Positions 9,123 through 19,475 of a DNA stretch of 64,000 bases are shown here, one piece after another; the stretch's first letter is position 1; each line of letters opens with the position of its first letter. A program made the translations under genes and the position numbers. The DNA is from Vreelandella halophila (GTDB taxonomy: Bacteria; Pseudomonadota; Gammaproteobacteria; Pseudomonadales; Oleiphilaceae), in the NCBI RefSeq assembly GCF_019903425.1, contig NZ_JACHUZ010000013.1, positions 2,576,409-2,640,408 on the forward strand. The letters run 5' to 3'. The notes beneath the pieces are model-generated. The model did not search any database. It was not told the origin of the DNA and saw nothing but the letters and a program-made list of their open reading frames with translations.

Positions 9123-10144
9123 GCGGGCGCCTCATCGAGCATCCGCAACAGCGCCGCGCGGGTGTCACGATACCGGGCGGTACTGCGGAAGGCGCCGCGT
9201 GGCCCCGGCAGCGGTTTGCCCCGCAGAGAAACCAACCCGGCAGAAGCGCGCGCTCCGGCCTCGCTCAGGCTCGCGGCCACGGCATCGGCCGCCTCAGGAT
9301 CATTGCAGACCAGCAGCAGGTCACAGCCGGCATCAAGGGCCGCCCGAGCCCGTTCCGGCGGTTCGCCGGCCAGCGCCGCTCCCGTCATGGTGAGATCATC
9401 GCTGATCACGACACCACGGAATCCCACTTCTCGGGAAAGCACGTTTTTCAGCCAGAACGGGGAGAAACCGGCAGGCTGGTCATCCACACCGGGATAGACC
9501 ACATGCGCCGGCATGACGGCATCAAGCGATTCCGCGAGCTCCCGGAAGGGCACCGCGTCGTGCTCCAGAATCTGCTCCAGGGTACGCGTGTCGCTGGGCA
9601 GCTCGTGGTGGGAGTCCGCCGCAATGGCCCCATGGCCGGGGAAGTGCTTGCCCACCGCCGCCATGCCGCCTTCATGCATACCCTCAATCCAGGCGCCGGC
9701 GAGTTCCGCCACCACCTGTGGATCGGAATGGAAACTGCGATCCCCGATGACACTGGAGACCCCGTGATCCAGATCCAGCACCGGCGCGAAGCTGAAATCC
9801 ACATCCATGTCACGCAGCTCGGAGGCCATCAGCCAGCCGGCCGCATGGGCAATGGCACGGCCATTCTCCGGGTCACGCTCCCAGGTCAGGCCGAAACTGC
9901 GCATCGGTGGCAGGCGCGTAAGCCCGGACTGGAAGCGCTGTACCCGACCACCCTCTTGGTCCACGCCAATCAGTATGCGTGGCCGGATCTGGCGGATGGA
10001 CTGCACCAGCGCCCGCAGCTGGGCCGGTGACTCATAGTTACGGGTAAACAGGATCACCCCGCCCACCGCCTCATGGGCAAGTCGTTCACGCTCAGGGGCA
10101 CTGAGACGTGGCCCCTCGAGATCGATCATCAATGGTCCGCTCAC
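9119..10144 (-). CDS. nagZ: Beta-N-acetylhexosaminidase NagZ
   Basis: NagZ is a cytosolic family 3 glycosidase of peptidoglycan recycling that cleaves GlcNAc from 1,6-anhydro-MurNAc-peptides. The 341 aa protein has the proteobacterial hallmarks: GVDQEGGRVQRF, KHFPGHG followed by DSHHELP (catalytic Asp/His loop) and the nucleophile segment VISDDLTMTGA. There is no signal peptide, as expected. It lies in an operon between the L,D-transpeptidase gene (40 bases upstream) and the mscS-type channel (4-base overlap). Confidence 0.95.
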   Translation of the reverse strand: MSGPLMIDLEGPRLSAPERERLAHEAVGGVILFTRNYESPAQLRALVQSIRQIRPRILIGVDQEGGRVQRFQSGLTRLPPMRSFGLTWERDPENGRAIAHAAGWLMASELRDMDVDFSFAPVLDLDHGVSSVIGDRSFHSDPQVVAELAGAWIEGMHEGGMAAVGKHFPGHGAIAADSHHELPSDTRTLEQILEHDAVPFRELAESLDAVMPAHVVYPGVDDQPAGFSPFWLKNVLSREVGFRGVVISDDLTMTGAALAGEPPERARAALDAGCDLLLVCNDPEAADAVAASLSEAGARASAGLVSLRGKPLPGPRGAFRSTARYRDTRAALLRMLDEAPA

Positions 10145-10184
10145 CGGGCCTCCCTAAACGACACAAGAACAGCCCGGGCCGGCC

Positions 10185-10709
10185 TCACTGAACAAGGACA
10201 GGCGTGCCCGGGCGTACCCATTCCCAGAGCTGAAGAATGTCATCATTGCGCATCCGGATACAACCATGGGACAGCGGCTGCCCCATGGGCTCCGTATCCG
10301 GTGTGCCATGGATGTAAATGAACCGTCGCATGGTATCAACAGCGCCCCCGCGGTTATACCCGGGTTCCTCGCCACAAAGCCAGAGAATCCGCGTGAGTAT
10401 CCAGTCACGCCCGGGATGCGCCTGATGGAGCTCCGGGCTCCAGACCTCTCCGGTGGGACGCCGGCCGCGGAAGACCGCGCCCCGGGGCTGGCCGGCGCCG
10501 ATGCAGGAGCGAATGCGATGCCACCCCAGAGGCGTTCCACCGGAACCATCCTGCTGACCGGGCCCGGCAGCGGCCGTGGAAATGCGGTAGCAGAGCCATG
10601 GACCAGTGCGCCCGCTCAGAGTCATGACCTGACGGGCCAGGTCCAGCTCGATCCGCTCAACCGGATCAGCGCCGTCAGGCACCGCTGTCGGAATTCCCTG
10701 TGTTGCCAT
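10185..10709 (-). CDS. L,D-transpeptidase (YkuD domain) without signal peptide
   Basis: A 174 aa protein dominated by a YkuD catalytic domain: TPLGWHRI early, then HGTPDTEP and the active-site SHGCIRM (Cys nucleophile). Such enzymes form 3-3 cross-links or attach lipoproteins in the periplasm. The only plausible start, ATG 10709 (MATQGIPTAVPDG), gives no signal peptide, and upstream in-frame sequence is psrA-antiparallel frame without one either. Its first 35 bases overlap the 3' end of psrA, so expression is probably coupled. The start could be wrong, but either way export is unexplained. Confidence 0.82.
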   Translation of the reverse strand: MATQGIPTAVPDGADPVERIELDLARQVMTLSGRTGPWLCYRISTAAAGPGQQDGSGGTPLGWHRIRSCIGAGQPRGAVFRGRRPTGEVWSPELHQAHPGRDWILTRILWLCGEEPGYNRGGAVDTMRRFIYIHGTPDTEPMGQPLSHGCIRMRNDDILQLWEWVRPGTPVLVQ

Positions 10710-11349
10710 GGGCAACAGTATGCGCCTGCATCCCCGCGGCAAGGAAGGGAACGAGCTGGTCCACAATCTCCTCGTTGGGTGTCTCAACGCCCAGTTTGTT
10801 CCAGAGGATTTCAGTGAGCGCATCACTGCTGGAGAGGGTGAAGGCTGTGGCACCCAGCATGAACTGGTTGCGCCAGTAGCGTTCCACGGCGGACAGTTCC
10901 GGGGTAGCGTTTTTGAGGAGCCGCATGAAGCGGCCGAAAGTGTGGCTGTACTCGGCTTCCAGGAATCGGCGAAGGTGCCCCTGGGACTGGGTATAGGCGA
11001 GCCCCTGCAGGCGCATGTAGATGGCGATGCTGCGATCGTGCTGGCGCGGCATTTCCACCAGGGTGGCGGTGAGCACGCGGAGCACTGACTCCAGATCGGG
11101 GGGCTTCGGAGCCGTTTCCGCCTCCAGGCGATCAAAGGCCGCCTCCAGCGCAATACAGAAGGGAGTGAGGAAGCGTGCGAATACCGCCTGGATAAGCGAC
11201 TTCTTGGAACCAAAGTGGTAATTGACCGCAGCTAGATTCACCCCGGCCTTACCCGTGATCATGCGGAGAGAGGTTTCGGAAAAGCCCCTTTCGGCGAACA
11301 GCTCTTCCGCCGCATCCAGAATCCTGTCAACTGTATCCGACTGCGCCAT
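10675..11349 (-). CDS. psrA: TetR-family regulator, PsrA-like (fatty-acid-responsive)
   Basis: The 224 aa protein has an N-terminal TetR helix-turn-helix (VDRILDAAEELFAERGF, then VNLAAVNYHFGSKKSLI, residues ~5-50) and a PsrA-type C-terminal domain (RYWRNQFMLGATAFTLSS). PsrA in Pseudomonas represses itself and fatty-acid beta-oxidation genes and is released by long-chain fatty acids. The ATG at 11349 is chosen over 11379 because upstream codons run into the operator palindromes. Its promoter holds three boxes matching the published PsrA motif, which supports the name. It heads the ldt-nagZ-mscS-mtnP operon. Confidence 0.86.
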   Translation of the reverse strand: MAQSDTVDRILDAAEELFAERGFSETSLRMITGKAGVNLAAVNYHFGSKKSLIQAVFARFLTPFCIALEAAFDRLEAETAPKPPDLESVLRVLTATLVEMPRQHDRSIAIYMRLQGLAYTQSQGHLRRFLEAEYSHTFGRFMRLLKNATPELSAVERYWRNQFMLGATAFTLSSSDALTEILWNKLGVETPNEEIVDQLVPFLAAGMQAHTVAHGNTGNSDSGA

Positions 11350-11360
11350 GGAATCCCGCT

Positions 11361-11399
11361 CAAACGTTTGACCAAACAATTGTTTGAAACATACGTTTG
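11361..11399. promoter_or_regulatory. Triple PsrA operator in the psrA promoter
   Basis: Three consecutive inverted repeats of the AAAC...GTTT type lie 12-50 bases before the psrA start: CAAACGTTTG (11361-11370, no spacer), CAAACAATTGTTTG (11373-11386, four-base spacer) and GAAACATACGTTTG (11386-11399, four-base spacer). The last two fit the described PsrA consensus (G/C)AAAC-N2-4-GTTT(G/C) exactly. Binding is inferred from the motif and the adjacent psrA gene. Confidence 0.8.
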
Positions 11400-11474
11400 A
11401 GCCGGAAAGGTGTCAAGACGAACGGACGGGTTGCCTGCATCCACCGTAGCCGGAGCTGCCCCGGTGGTATCCTT

Positions 11475-12389
11475 TCACTCGCCATCTGCGGATTCAGGGG
11501 CCCCGGCGCCCGGATCCGACTCCGGCACAGGCACCAGGCTGGGATCGGTAGCCTGGGCAGCTGCATCCAGCGGCTCTACCTCTCCCTGATCCAGCATCTG
11601 CTCGTGGGTGCGCAGGTATTCCTCACGCAGACGGTTATAGGCCTTTTCCGCTTCCAGAGCAAAAATGAGATAGAGCTGAGCCTGCGCCCGGTTCCGGATG
11701 CTGTCCACCAGCTGACCTCTCTCGGAAAGGCTGTAGAGGCCGGTGTACCGGCTGCGACGCAGGGCCGGATTATACTCGGCCAGCGGGCGGCATGCAGCCG
11801 CCAGGCCTATGGGCCCCTCCAGGTGTTCAACATGTTTGCGGGCCCGGTGCAGCAGGCGCCGCCGTTTCAGCAATAGCTCCATATAGGAGGGGTGATGGGT
11901 AAAAACATGGCGCACGCCCGGCAGCCCCCAGAGCGCAACCAGCGCCAGGCCGCCAAAGGCCACCCCCCCGATTAACGCCGGCACCAGGTTACCCATGCCC
12001 GCCAGAACCACGGCGGCAAGTACGCTCACAAGCAGCAGCCAGCTGTCGCGCCGACGCCGCGCCAGATTCAGTTGGTGATGGTCTGGCCACCCTGGCATGG
12101 CAAGAGTATCGAAATCCAAAAGAAGCAGACGCTCACAGTCGTGCAGCAACCGGCGACGGCGTTGCTGGCGATTGCGCGACGCCTCTCGTGCCGCCTGGAG
12201 AGCTTCTTCGGTAGCTGCGTCTGGTGACGCCTCCTCACCGCTGGCCGTATCCCCATCCCCTTCGCCCCACGGGATCCCGGCATCCACCGACTGATTCCAT
12301 TCGGGCGTTTCCGATTCAGGAACCGGCTCCAGTCTACCGCCAGGATGAACCCGCGGTTCCTCCGCCCGTTCAGGCTGATGCTGCGCCAT
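11475..12389 (-). CDS. Unknown membrane protein with two central TM segments
   Basis: I do not recognise this 304 aa protein. It has an acidic, disordered N-terminus (residues 1-~75), a basic stretch RNRQQRRRRLLHDCERLLLLD, and a pair of closely spaced hydrophobic segments (SWLLLVSVLAAVVLAGMG and LIGGVAFGGLALVALWGLPG, ~115-160). A soluble helical region follows (MELLLKRRRLLHRARKHVEHL; AQLYLIFALEAEKAYNRLREE), then a Pro/Glu-rich tail. The arrangement suggests a helical hairpin in the membrane with both ends cytoplasmic. It lies immediately upstream of psrA on the same strand but 125 bases away with the PsrA boxes between, so it is probably a separate unit or read through into psrA. Confidence 0.7.
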   Translation of the reverse strand: MAQHQPERAEEPRVHPGGRLEPVPESETPEWNQSVDAGIPWGEGDGDTASGEEASPDAATEEALQAAREASRNRQQRRRRLLHDCERLLLLDFDTLAMPGWPDHHQLNLARRRRDSWLLLVSVLAAVVLAGMGNLVPALIGGVAFGGLALVALWGLPGVRHVFTHHPSYMELLLKRRRLLHRARKHVEHLEGPIGLAAACRPLAEYNPALRRSRYTGLYSLSERGQLVDSIRNRAQAQLYLIFALEAEKAYNRLREEYLRTHEQMLDQGEVEPLDAAAQATDPSLVPVPESDPGAGAPESADGE

Positions 12390-12541
12390 CCCATTCTCCG
12401 CGTACCTGTACCCTCACTGGTTAACGGCTGATTCCGTCGGGTCTTGAATGCCAGTCCCATGTCCTAGCATGTATTGGCAGCGTAGCGTATTCTGATTCAC
12501 CCTGAAGGCCGTGGAACAAACTTTTACAGAGGCAAGGCTCC

Positions 12542-12964
12542 ATGACGACCACACCCAAGATCCTGGTACGCGACTACATGCGTTCACTGTCACTCTGGTT
12601 CTCTCCTTCTGACCCGATCGAAAAAGTGGCGGCCACACTGGTCAAGCAGGAAGAGCTGGGCGCGCCAGTTCTGGACGAGCACAAGCGCCTTGTCGGCTTT
12701 GTGACCGAGCAGGACTGCATCAAGGAGATGCTCAACGACTCCTATTACGCTCAGGAGCACCAGCTGGTGAGCGATGTGATGTCGCGGCGGACCGTTTCCG
12801 TTGGCCCAAATGAGGATGTGACCCATCTGGCCGAGGAAATGCTTGGCGCCAAGCCAAAGATCTACCCCGTGGTCGAGAACAGCCGGGTCATTGGGGTCAT
12901 TACACGGGGTGATGTACTGCGGGCGCTGAGCCGGGTACGCAACAGTGGCCACGGCCACATCTGA
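12542..12964 (+). CDS. CBS-domain pair protein
   Basis: The 140 aa protein consists of two tandem CBS motifs (residues ~8-62 and ~75-132), ending with VIGVITRGDVLRAL. CBS pairs bind adenosyl ligands or regulate partner proteins; this stand-alone protein has no fused effector domain. The ribosome site AGAGGCAAGGCTCC precedes the ATG. The riboflavin synthase gene starts 16 bases after its stop, so the two are probably co-transcribed, though a functional link is not evident. Confidence 0.85.
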   Translation: MTTTPKILVRDYMRSLSLWFSPSDPIEKVAATLVKQEELGAPVLDEHKRLVGFVTEQDCIKEMLNDSYYAQEHQLVSDVMSRRTVSVGPNEDVTHLAEEMLGAKPKIYPVVENSRVIGVITRGDVLRALSRVRNSGHGHI

Positions 12965-12980
12965 TCGGGCGGGGGGTGGC

Positions 12981-13604
12981 GTGTTTACAGGAATCGTTCA
13001 GGGCATAGCCGAGGTTGCGAGCGTCGAGCGTCTGGCCGGACTCCACCGAATCCGGCTGCGGTTTCCGGCAGACTTCATTGATGGCATTGCGATTGGCGCT
13101 TCAGTCTCCGTCAACGGCGCCTGCCTCACGGTCACCGAAGCCTGGCCTGACAGCGACCGGGCCGCATTTGATGTGATGATGGAAACCCTGAGGGTCACCA
13201 CCCTGGGCGGACTCAAGGAAGGGGATCCGGTCAATGTCGAGCGTGCCGCCCGCATCGGCGATGAGATCGGGGGGCACCTGCTGTCAGGCCATGTTCACTG
13301 CATGGCCAGGGTCAGCGCAATTGAGGAGCCCGAAAATAACCGCCGGATCGCCTTTTCCGTTCCCCAGAAGTGGCGCCCTTACCTCATCAGCAAGGGCTAC
13401 ATCGCGGTGGATGGAGCCAGCCTCACCATTGCCGAGCTGACCGGCGACGGCTTTGCCGTCTACCTTATTCCGGAGACACTCAGGGCGACGCGTTTCGGGA
13501 CGCTCGGTGAAGGCGACCACGTGGACATTGAAATCGACCACCAGACCCAGACCATCATCGATACCCTTAACCGCCTGGACCTGGTGCCCCGCAGGGCCGA
13601 CTGA
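12981..13604 (+). CDS. ribE: Riboflavin synthase alpha subunit
   Basis: The enzyme (also called ribC in E. coli) dismutates two 6,7-dimethyl-8-ribityllumazine molecules to riboflavin. The 207 aa protein shows the two internally repeated lumazine-binding halves: MFTGIVQGIAEV with SVNGACLTV, and GHLLSGHVHCMARV with YIAVDGASLTI. The GTG start at 12981 puts the conserved FTGIVQ at residue 2, as in the family; an ATG at 12945 would add 12 residues and overlap the CBS gene. It stands away from other rib genes. Confidence 0.94.
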   Translation: MFTGIVQGIAEVASVERLAGLHRIRLRFPADFIDGIAIGASVSVNGACLTVTEAWPDSDRAAFDVMMETLRVTTLGGLKEGDPVNVERAARIGDEIGGHLLSGHVHCMARVSAIEEPENNRRIAFSVPQKWRPYLISKGYIAVDGASLTIAELTGDGFAVYLIPETLRATRFGTLGEGDHVDIEIDHQTQTIIDTLNRLDLVPRRAD

Positions 13605-13621
13605 CCCCGCCGCCAGCCTTT

Positions 13622-14746
13622 CTAGCGCTGGTAACCGGGGCGCAGGAAGGGCATCGCCGAGACCGTCATGCTGCGGCGCTTACCCCGCACATCCGCCTCA
13701 ACGGTGGTGCCCTTCTCTGCCAGATCCGCACGCACATACCCCATCGCAATGGGCGCGCCCACGCTCGCGGCAAAGTTGCCACTGGTTACTTCCCCGATGG
13801 GCTCCTCGCCACCCTCGGCATAGAGAACCGCGCCTTCGCGCACCGGCGCCTTGCCCTCGGCTACCAAGCCAACGCGCTTGCGTTCGAGCGACCCTTCGCG
13901 CATCTGGGCAAGGACCCGCTGGGCGCCGGGGAACCCCCCTTCGCGCTCACCACCGAGCCGGCGTGGCTTGCCGATGGCCCATCCGAGGGAGGCTTCGACC
14001 GGGGTGGTGCGAGTGGTGATGTCATGGCCGTAAAGGCAGAGCCCGGCCTCAAGACGCAGTGAATCGCGGGCGCCCAGCCCCACCGGCTCCACATTCTCGT
14101 CCTCGAGCAGGCGGCGGACCAGGGTTTCCGCGACGTCGGAAGGCACGGAAATCTCGTAACCATCCTCGCCGGTGTAGCCGCTGCGGGAAATGATCGCGGG
14201 GCTGTCGAGCAGCGTCATGGGGCGGTTGTCCATGAATTTCATCTCCCGCACTTCCGGCTGCAGTTTCGCCAGTGCCTCCTCGGCTTTCGGACCCTGAAGG
14301 GCGATCAGCGCCCTGTCGGCCATCTCGGTCAGCGTAATGGAGGCCGGCAGGCCGGCGCGCAGGTGGGCAATGTCCTCGGCCTTGCAGGCCGCGTTGACCA
14401 CCAGGTAGAAGCCTTCCTCATGGCGGCTGATCATCAGGTCGTCCAGGACGCCCCCGTTCTCGTTGGTGAACAGGCCGTAACGCTGCCGGTTCACGCCCAG
14501 CCCGACCAGGTCGGCCGGCACCATGGCTTCCAGCGCCTCGGCAATGCCCTCGCCGCTGAGCCAGACCTGCCCCATGTGCGAGACATCAAAAAGCCCCGCC
14601 GCTTCCCGGGTGTGCAGGTGCTCCTGCTTGATCCCGGTCGGGTACTGTACCGGCATGCTGTACCCGGCGAAGGGCACCATTCGCGCGCCCAGTTCCTCGT
14701 GAAGGGCCGTCAGCGGGGTTGTGAGCATTGCCTGATCATTCGCCAT
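13622..14746 (-). CDS. gcvT: Glycine cleavage system T protein (aminomethyltransferase)
   Basis: GcvT transfers the aminomethyl carbon from lipoyl-GcvH to tetrahydrofolate, releasing ammonia. The 374 aa protein has typical GcvT motifs: TPLTALHEELGARMVPFAGYSMPVQ at the start, FDVSHMGQ, SRSGYTGEDGYEI, GLGARDSLRLEAGLCLYGHD. Start ATG 14746 has AGGAGA at good spacing. It is transcribed away from gcvH-gcvP, separated from them by the XRE-cupin regulator. A 14-base palindrome identical in form to one in front of gcvHP lies 82 bases upstream, so both arms appear co-regulated. Confidence 0.95.
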   Translation of the reverse strand: MANDQAMLTTPLTALHEELGARMVPFAGYSMPVQYPTGIKQEHLHTREAAGLFDVSHMGQVWLSGEGIAEALEAMVPADLVGLGVNRQRYGLFTNENGGVLDDLMISRHEEGFYLVVNAACKAEDIAHLRAGLPASITLTEMADRALIALQGPKAEEALAKLQPEVREMKFMDNRPMTLLDSPAIISRSGYTGEDGYEISVPSDVAETLVRRLLEDENVEPVGLGARDSLRLEAGLCLYGHDITTRTTPVEASLGWAIGKPRRLGGEREGGFPGAQRVLAQMREGSLERKRVGLVAEGKAPVREGAVLYAEGGEEPIGEVTSGNFAASVGAPIAMGYVRADLAEKGTTVEADVRGKRRSMTVSAMPFLRPGYQR

Positions 14747-14827
14747 GAGCCTGTCTCTCCTGTTCCTGTTTCCTGATTTTCTGTTTTGCCTGTTCCGGCT
14801 TGAACGGATGATACCCATGGTGCCGCA

Positions 14828-14841
14828 TTTCCGATCGGAAA
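14828..14841. promoter_or_regulatory. Palindromic operator upstream of gcvT
   Basis: TTTCCGATCGGAAA, a perfect 14-base palindrome in the short gap between the regulator stop codon and gcvT. It shares the TTTCC-N4-GGAAA form with the site at 15500-15513. Presumed binding site of the adjacent XRE-cupin regulator. Confidence 0.65.
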
Positions 14842-14853
14842 CAAAGTTTCCCG

Positions 14854-15489
14854 TCAGGCGGTAACCCAGAGCACTTCCGCGTCCTCTTCGCTCGTGGAAA
14901 CCAGCATGTGGCCCATGGTGCAGTCGTAGTAGGCGCTGTCCCCGGCCTCCAGGCGGACCGGCTCGTAGAACTCGGTGTAGAACAGGATGGCGCCGCTGAG
15001 CACGTACAGGAACTCTTCGCCGTCGTGACGGATCCACTCCGGGAAATCCTCAAACGCCCGCGCACGTACCCTTGTTGTAAAGGGCACCATTTTCTTGTGG
15101 CTCAGGTCCGTGGCCAGCAGCTCGTGCTCGTAGGTGGCCGTCGGATGCGGCCGGCCCTCGCCCCGGCGCGTGATGTCCCGCCGGCCGGAGGGCTGGGCGC
15201 TGTTGCTGGGCTCGGTGAACAGCTGGGGCAGGTCGATCCCCAGCCCCGTCACAAGCTTGTTCACGACCGAGAAGGTGGGGGAGATCTGCTCGTTCTCGAT
15301 CTTGGACAGTGTGGAACGCGCCAGCCCCGTCAGCTTGCTGGCCTCCTCCAGGGTCAGGTTCTGGCCCAGGCGCAGGGAGCGGACCCGCTCGCCCAGGCGC
15401 AACGGCTGCAGCGTGGCTTCGGTCTCGCCGTGCTGGACCTGGAGGGTTTCATGGAGCGGTTCACGCATGTTGTCGCTGTCCTGGGGCAT
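14854..15489 (-). CDS. XRE-family regulator with C-terminal cupin sensor
   Basis: The 211 aa protein has an XRE helix-turn-helix (LRLGQNLTLEEASKLTG then STLSKIENEQISPT, residues ~35-85) and a cupin_2 domain (~130-205: HDGEEFLYVLSGAILFYTE, LEAGDSAYYDC). Such proteins sense small metabolites via the cupin barrel. Placed between gcvT and gcvHP, with a TTTCC-N4-GGAAA palindrome ten bases before its own start and a second one before gcvT, it is most likely an autoregulated glycine-cleavage regulator. It is not a homologue of GcvA (LysR) or GcvR. The metabolite sensed cannot be read from sequence. Confidence 0.87.
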   Translation of the reverse strand: MPQDSDNMREPLHETLQVQHGETEATLQPLRLGERVRSLRLGQNLTLEEASKLTGLARSTLSKIENEQISPTFSVVNKLVTGLGIDLPQLFTEPSNSAQPSGRRDITRRGEGRPHPTATYEHELLATDLSHKKMVPFTTRVRARAFEDFPEWIRHDGEEFLYVLSGAILFYTEFYEPVRLEAGDSAYYDCTMGHMLVSTSEEDAEVLWVTA

Positions 15490-15499
15490 GATTCGCGTG

Positions 15500-15513
15500 T
15501 TTCCTATAGGAAA
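15500..15513. promoter_or_regulatory. Palindromic operator between XRE-cupin gene and gcvH
   Basis: TTTCCTATAGGAAA, a perfect 14-base palindrome located 10 bases upstream of the regulator's start codon and just upstream of the probable gcvH -35. It matches the form of the palindrome at 14828-14841. Confidence 0.7.
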
Positions 15514-15519
15514 TTTACG

Positions 15520-15548
15520 TTGTTTGTGGGAAAATCCGTTGTTAATCT
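15520..15548 (+). promoter_or_regulatory. Putative gcvH-gcvP promoter
   Basis: TTGTTT (15520-15525), 17-base spacer, TAATCT (15543-15548). It lies 6 bases downstream of the palindromic operator, giving a 5' leader of about 40 bases. No glycine riboswitch fold is apparent in that leader. Confidence 0.4.
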
Positions 15549-15596
15549 AACACACACAAAACCACAACCCCATGACCCCCGCAGGAGGATGGAGCG

Positions 15597-15989
15597 ATGA
15601 CAGCGACGCCTGAGGAACTTCTCTACACCCCAAGCCACGAATGGATCCGTGACAACGGCGACGGCACCGTGACCATGGGCATCACCGACCACGCCCAGGA
15701 TCAGCTCGGCGATGTTGTCTTCGTGGAACTGCCCGAAGCCGACCAGAGCTTTGCCAAGGGCGATGAACTCGCGGTTGTGGAATCCGTCAAGTCGGCCTCC
15801 GACATCTACTCCCCCATCAGCGGCACCGTCGAGAGCGTCAACGAAGCCCTCGAAGATGCCCCCGAGACAGTGAACGAACACTGCTACGGGGACGGCTGGA
15901 TGGTCCGCATCAAGCTGGACAACCCGGACGAACTCTCCGAACTCCTCACGGCCGAGCGCTATCAGGAGCTCGTCGCCGACGAAGCCTGA
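15597..15989 (+). CDS. gcvH: Glycine cleavage system H protein
   Basis: GcvH is the lipoylated carrier shuttling the methylamine group between GcvP, GcvT and lipoamide dehydrogenase. The 130 aa protein carries the lipoyl lysine in [13 protein letters not shown] (Lys65) and ends with the typical [18 protein letters not shown] precedes the ATG. gcvP follows 16 bases later with its own AGGAGG site, forming a two-gene operon. Confidence 0.96.
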   Translation: MTATPEELLYTPSHEWIRDNGDGTVTMGITDHAQDQLGDVVFVELPEADQSFAKGDELAVVESVKSASDIYSPISGTVESVNEALEDAPETVNEHCYGDGWMVRIKLDNPDELSELLTAERYQELVADEA

Positions 15990-16005
15990 CCCAGGAGGTA
16001 TCCCC

Positions 16006-18882
<2,877 letters not shown>

Positions 18883-18895
18883 AGTCTTTACTCGG

Positions 18896-18928
18896 ATTAG
18901 GGTGATTATTCTAATTTTTCACCCTAAT
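18896..18928 (+). terminator. Inverted repeat after gcvP, terminator or attenuating hairpin
   Basis: ATTAGGGTGA and its exact complement TCACCCTAAT flank a 13-base loop ending in a T run. It lacks a trailing U-tract, so termination would be weak; it could also be a protein-binding site for the downstream gene. Confidence 0.4.
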
Positions 18929-18966
18929 CTGACGATAGAACTCAAGGGCAGCAATGGAGGTGATCC

Positions 18967-19413
18967 ATGGCTGAGAAGTCCCCAGACAGTCGGAGTACAA
19001 CCATGAGCGATCTGACACGCAGGATTCAGGAACAGACCAGCCAGCAATGGCAGAAGGCCAACCAGGAACTGCAGCGTGTGCTCAGGGATCTCGGCGCGCG
19101 GGATGCGGGAAATGAGTCCTTCCAGGAAATGGTCCGGGACATCCGTGAGAAGAACCCCTCCTTCCGGGAGTTCATGTTCAGCCTGGACGCGGCCACCTAC
19201 GACACGCGCAAGCGCCTGTCATGGAACGCGCACATGACGTCCGCCTATCTCATGAACCGGGTGGAAGCCTCCTACACCAACGATCTCAAGCCGCTGGTGG
19301 CCAACTACCGCCAGCAGGCCGGCGAACGGCTGACCGCCCTGAAGCAGCAGCTTCGCAGCATGCGCCAGCGCTTCCAGTCTGCCGCTTCCGACAGCGCCGA
19401 CACGCAGGAGTAA
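18967..19413 (+). CDS. Small helical protein of unknown function downstream of gcvP
   Basis: A 148 aa protein I do not recognise. It is almost entirely charged and helical with no signal or membrane segment (QQWQKANQELQRVLRDLG; LVANYRQQAGERLTALKQQLRSMRQRF), suggesting a coiled-coil or helical-bundle cytoplasmic protein. The ATG at 18967 has a near-perfect Shine-Dalgarno (GGAGGTGATC), implying efficient translation; a second ATG at 19003 is possible. It is followed by a strong terminator, and separated from gcvP by an inverted repeat, so it may be its own transcript. Confidence 0.7.
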   Translation: MAEKSPDSRSTTMSDLTRRIQEQTSQQWQKANQELQRVLRDLGARDAGNESFQEMVRDIREKNPSFREFMFSLDAATYDTRKRLSWNAHMTSAYLMNRVEASYTNDLKPLVANYRQQAGERLTALKQQLRSMRQRFQSAASDSADTQE

Positions 19414-19447
19414 CCCCCTGCCTGAAGCACACAGGTATACCCCTCCT

Positions 19448-19475
19448 CCCCGTGCCCTGGCGCACGGGGTTTTTT
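19448..19475 (+). terminator. Rho-independent terminator
   Basis: Stem CCCCGTGC / GCACGGGG (19448-19455, 19462-19469), six-base loop and TTTTTT. It ends the rightward unit of the 148 aa gene and its T-run overlaps the msrA stop codon on the other strand. Confidence 0.9.

Noticed and set aside
15548..15596. Glycine riboswitch before gcvH
   Set aside because: The leader is about 45 bases, too short for the aptamer, and has no conserved helices.
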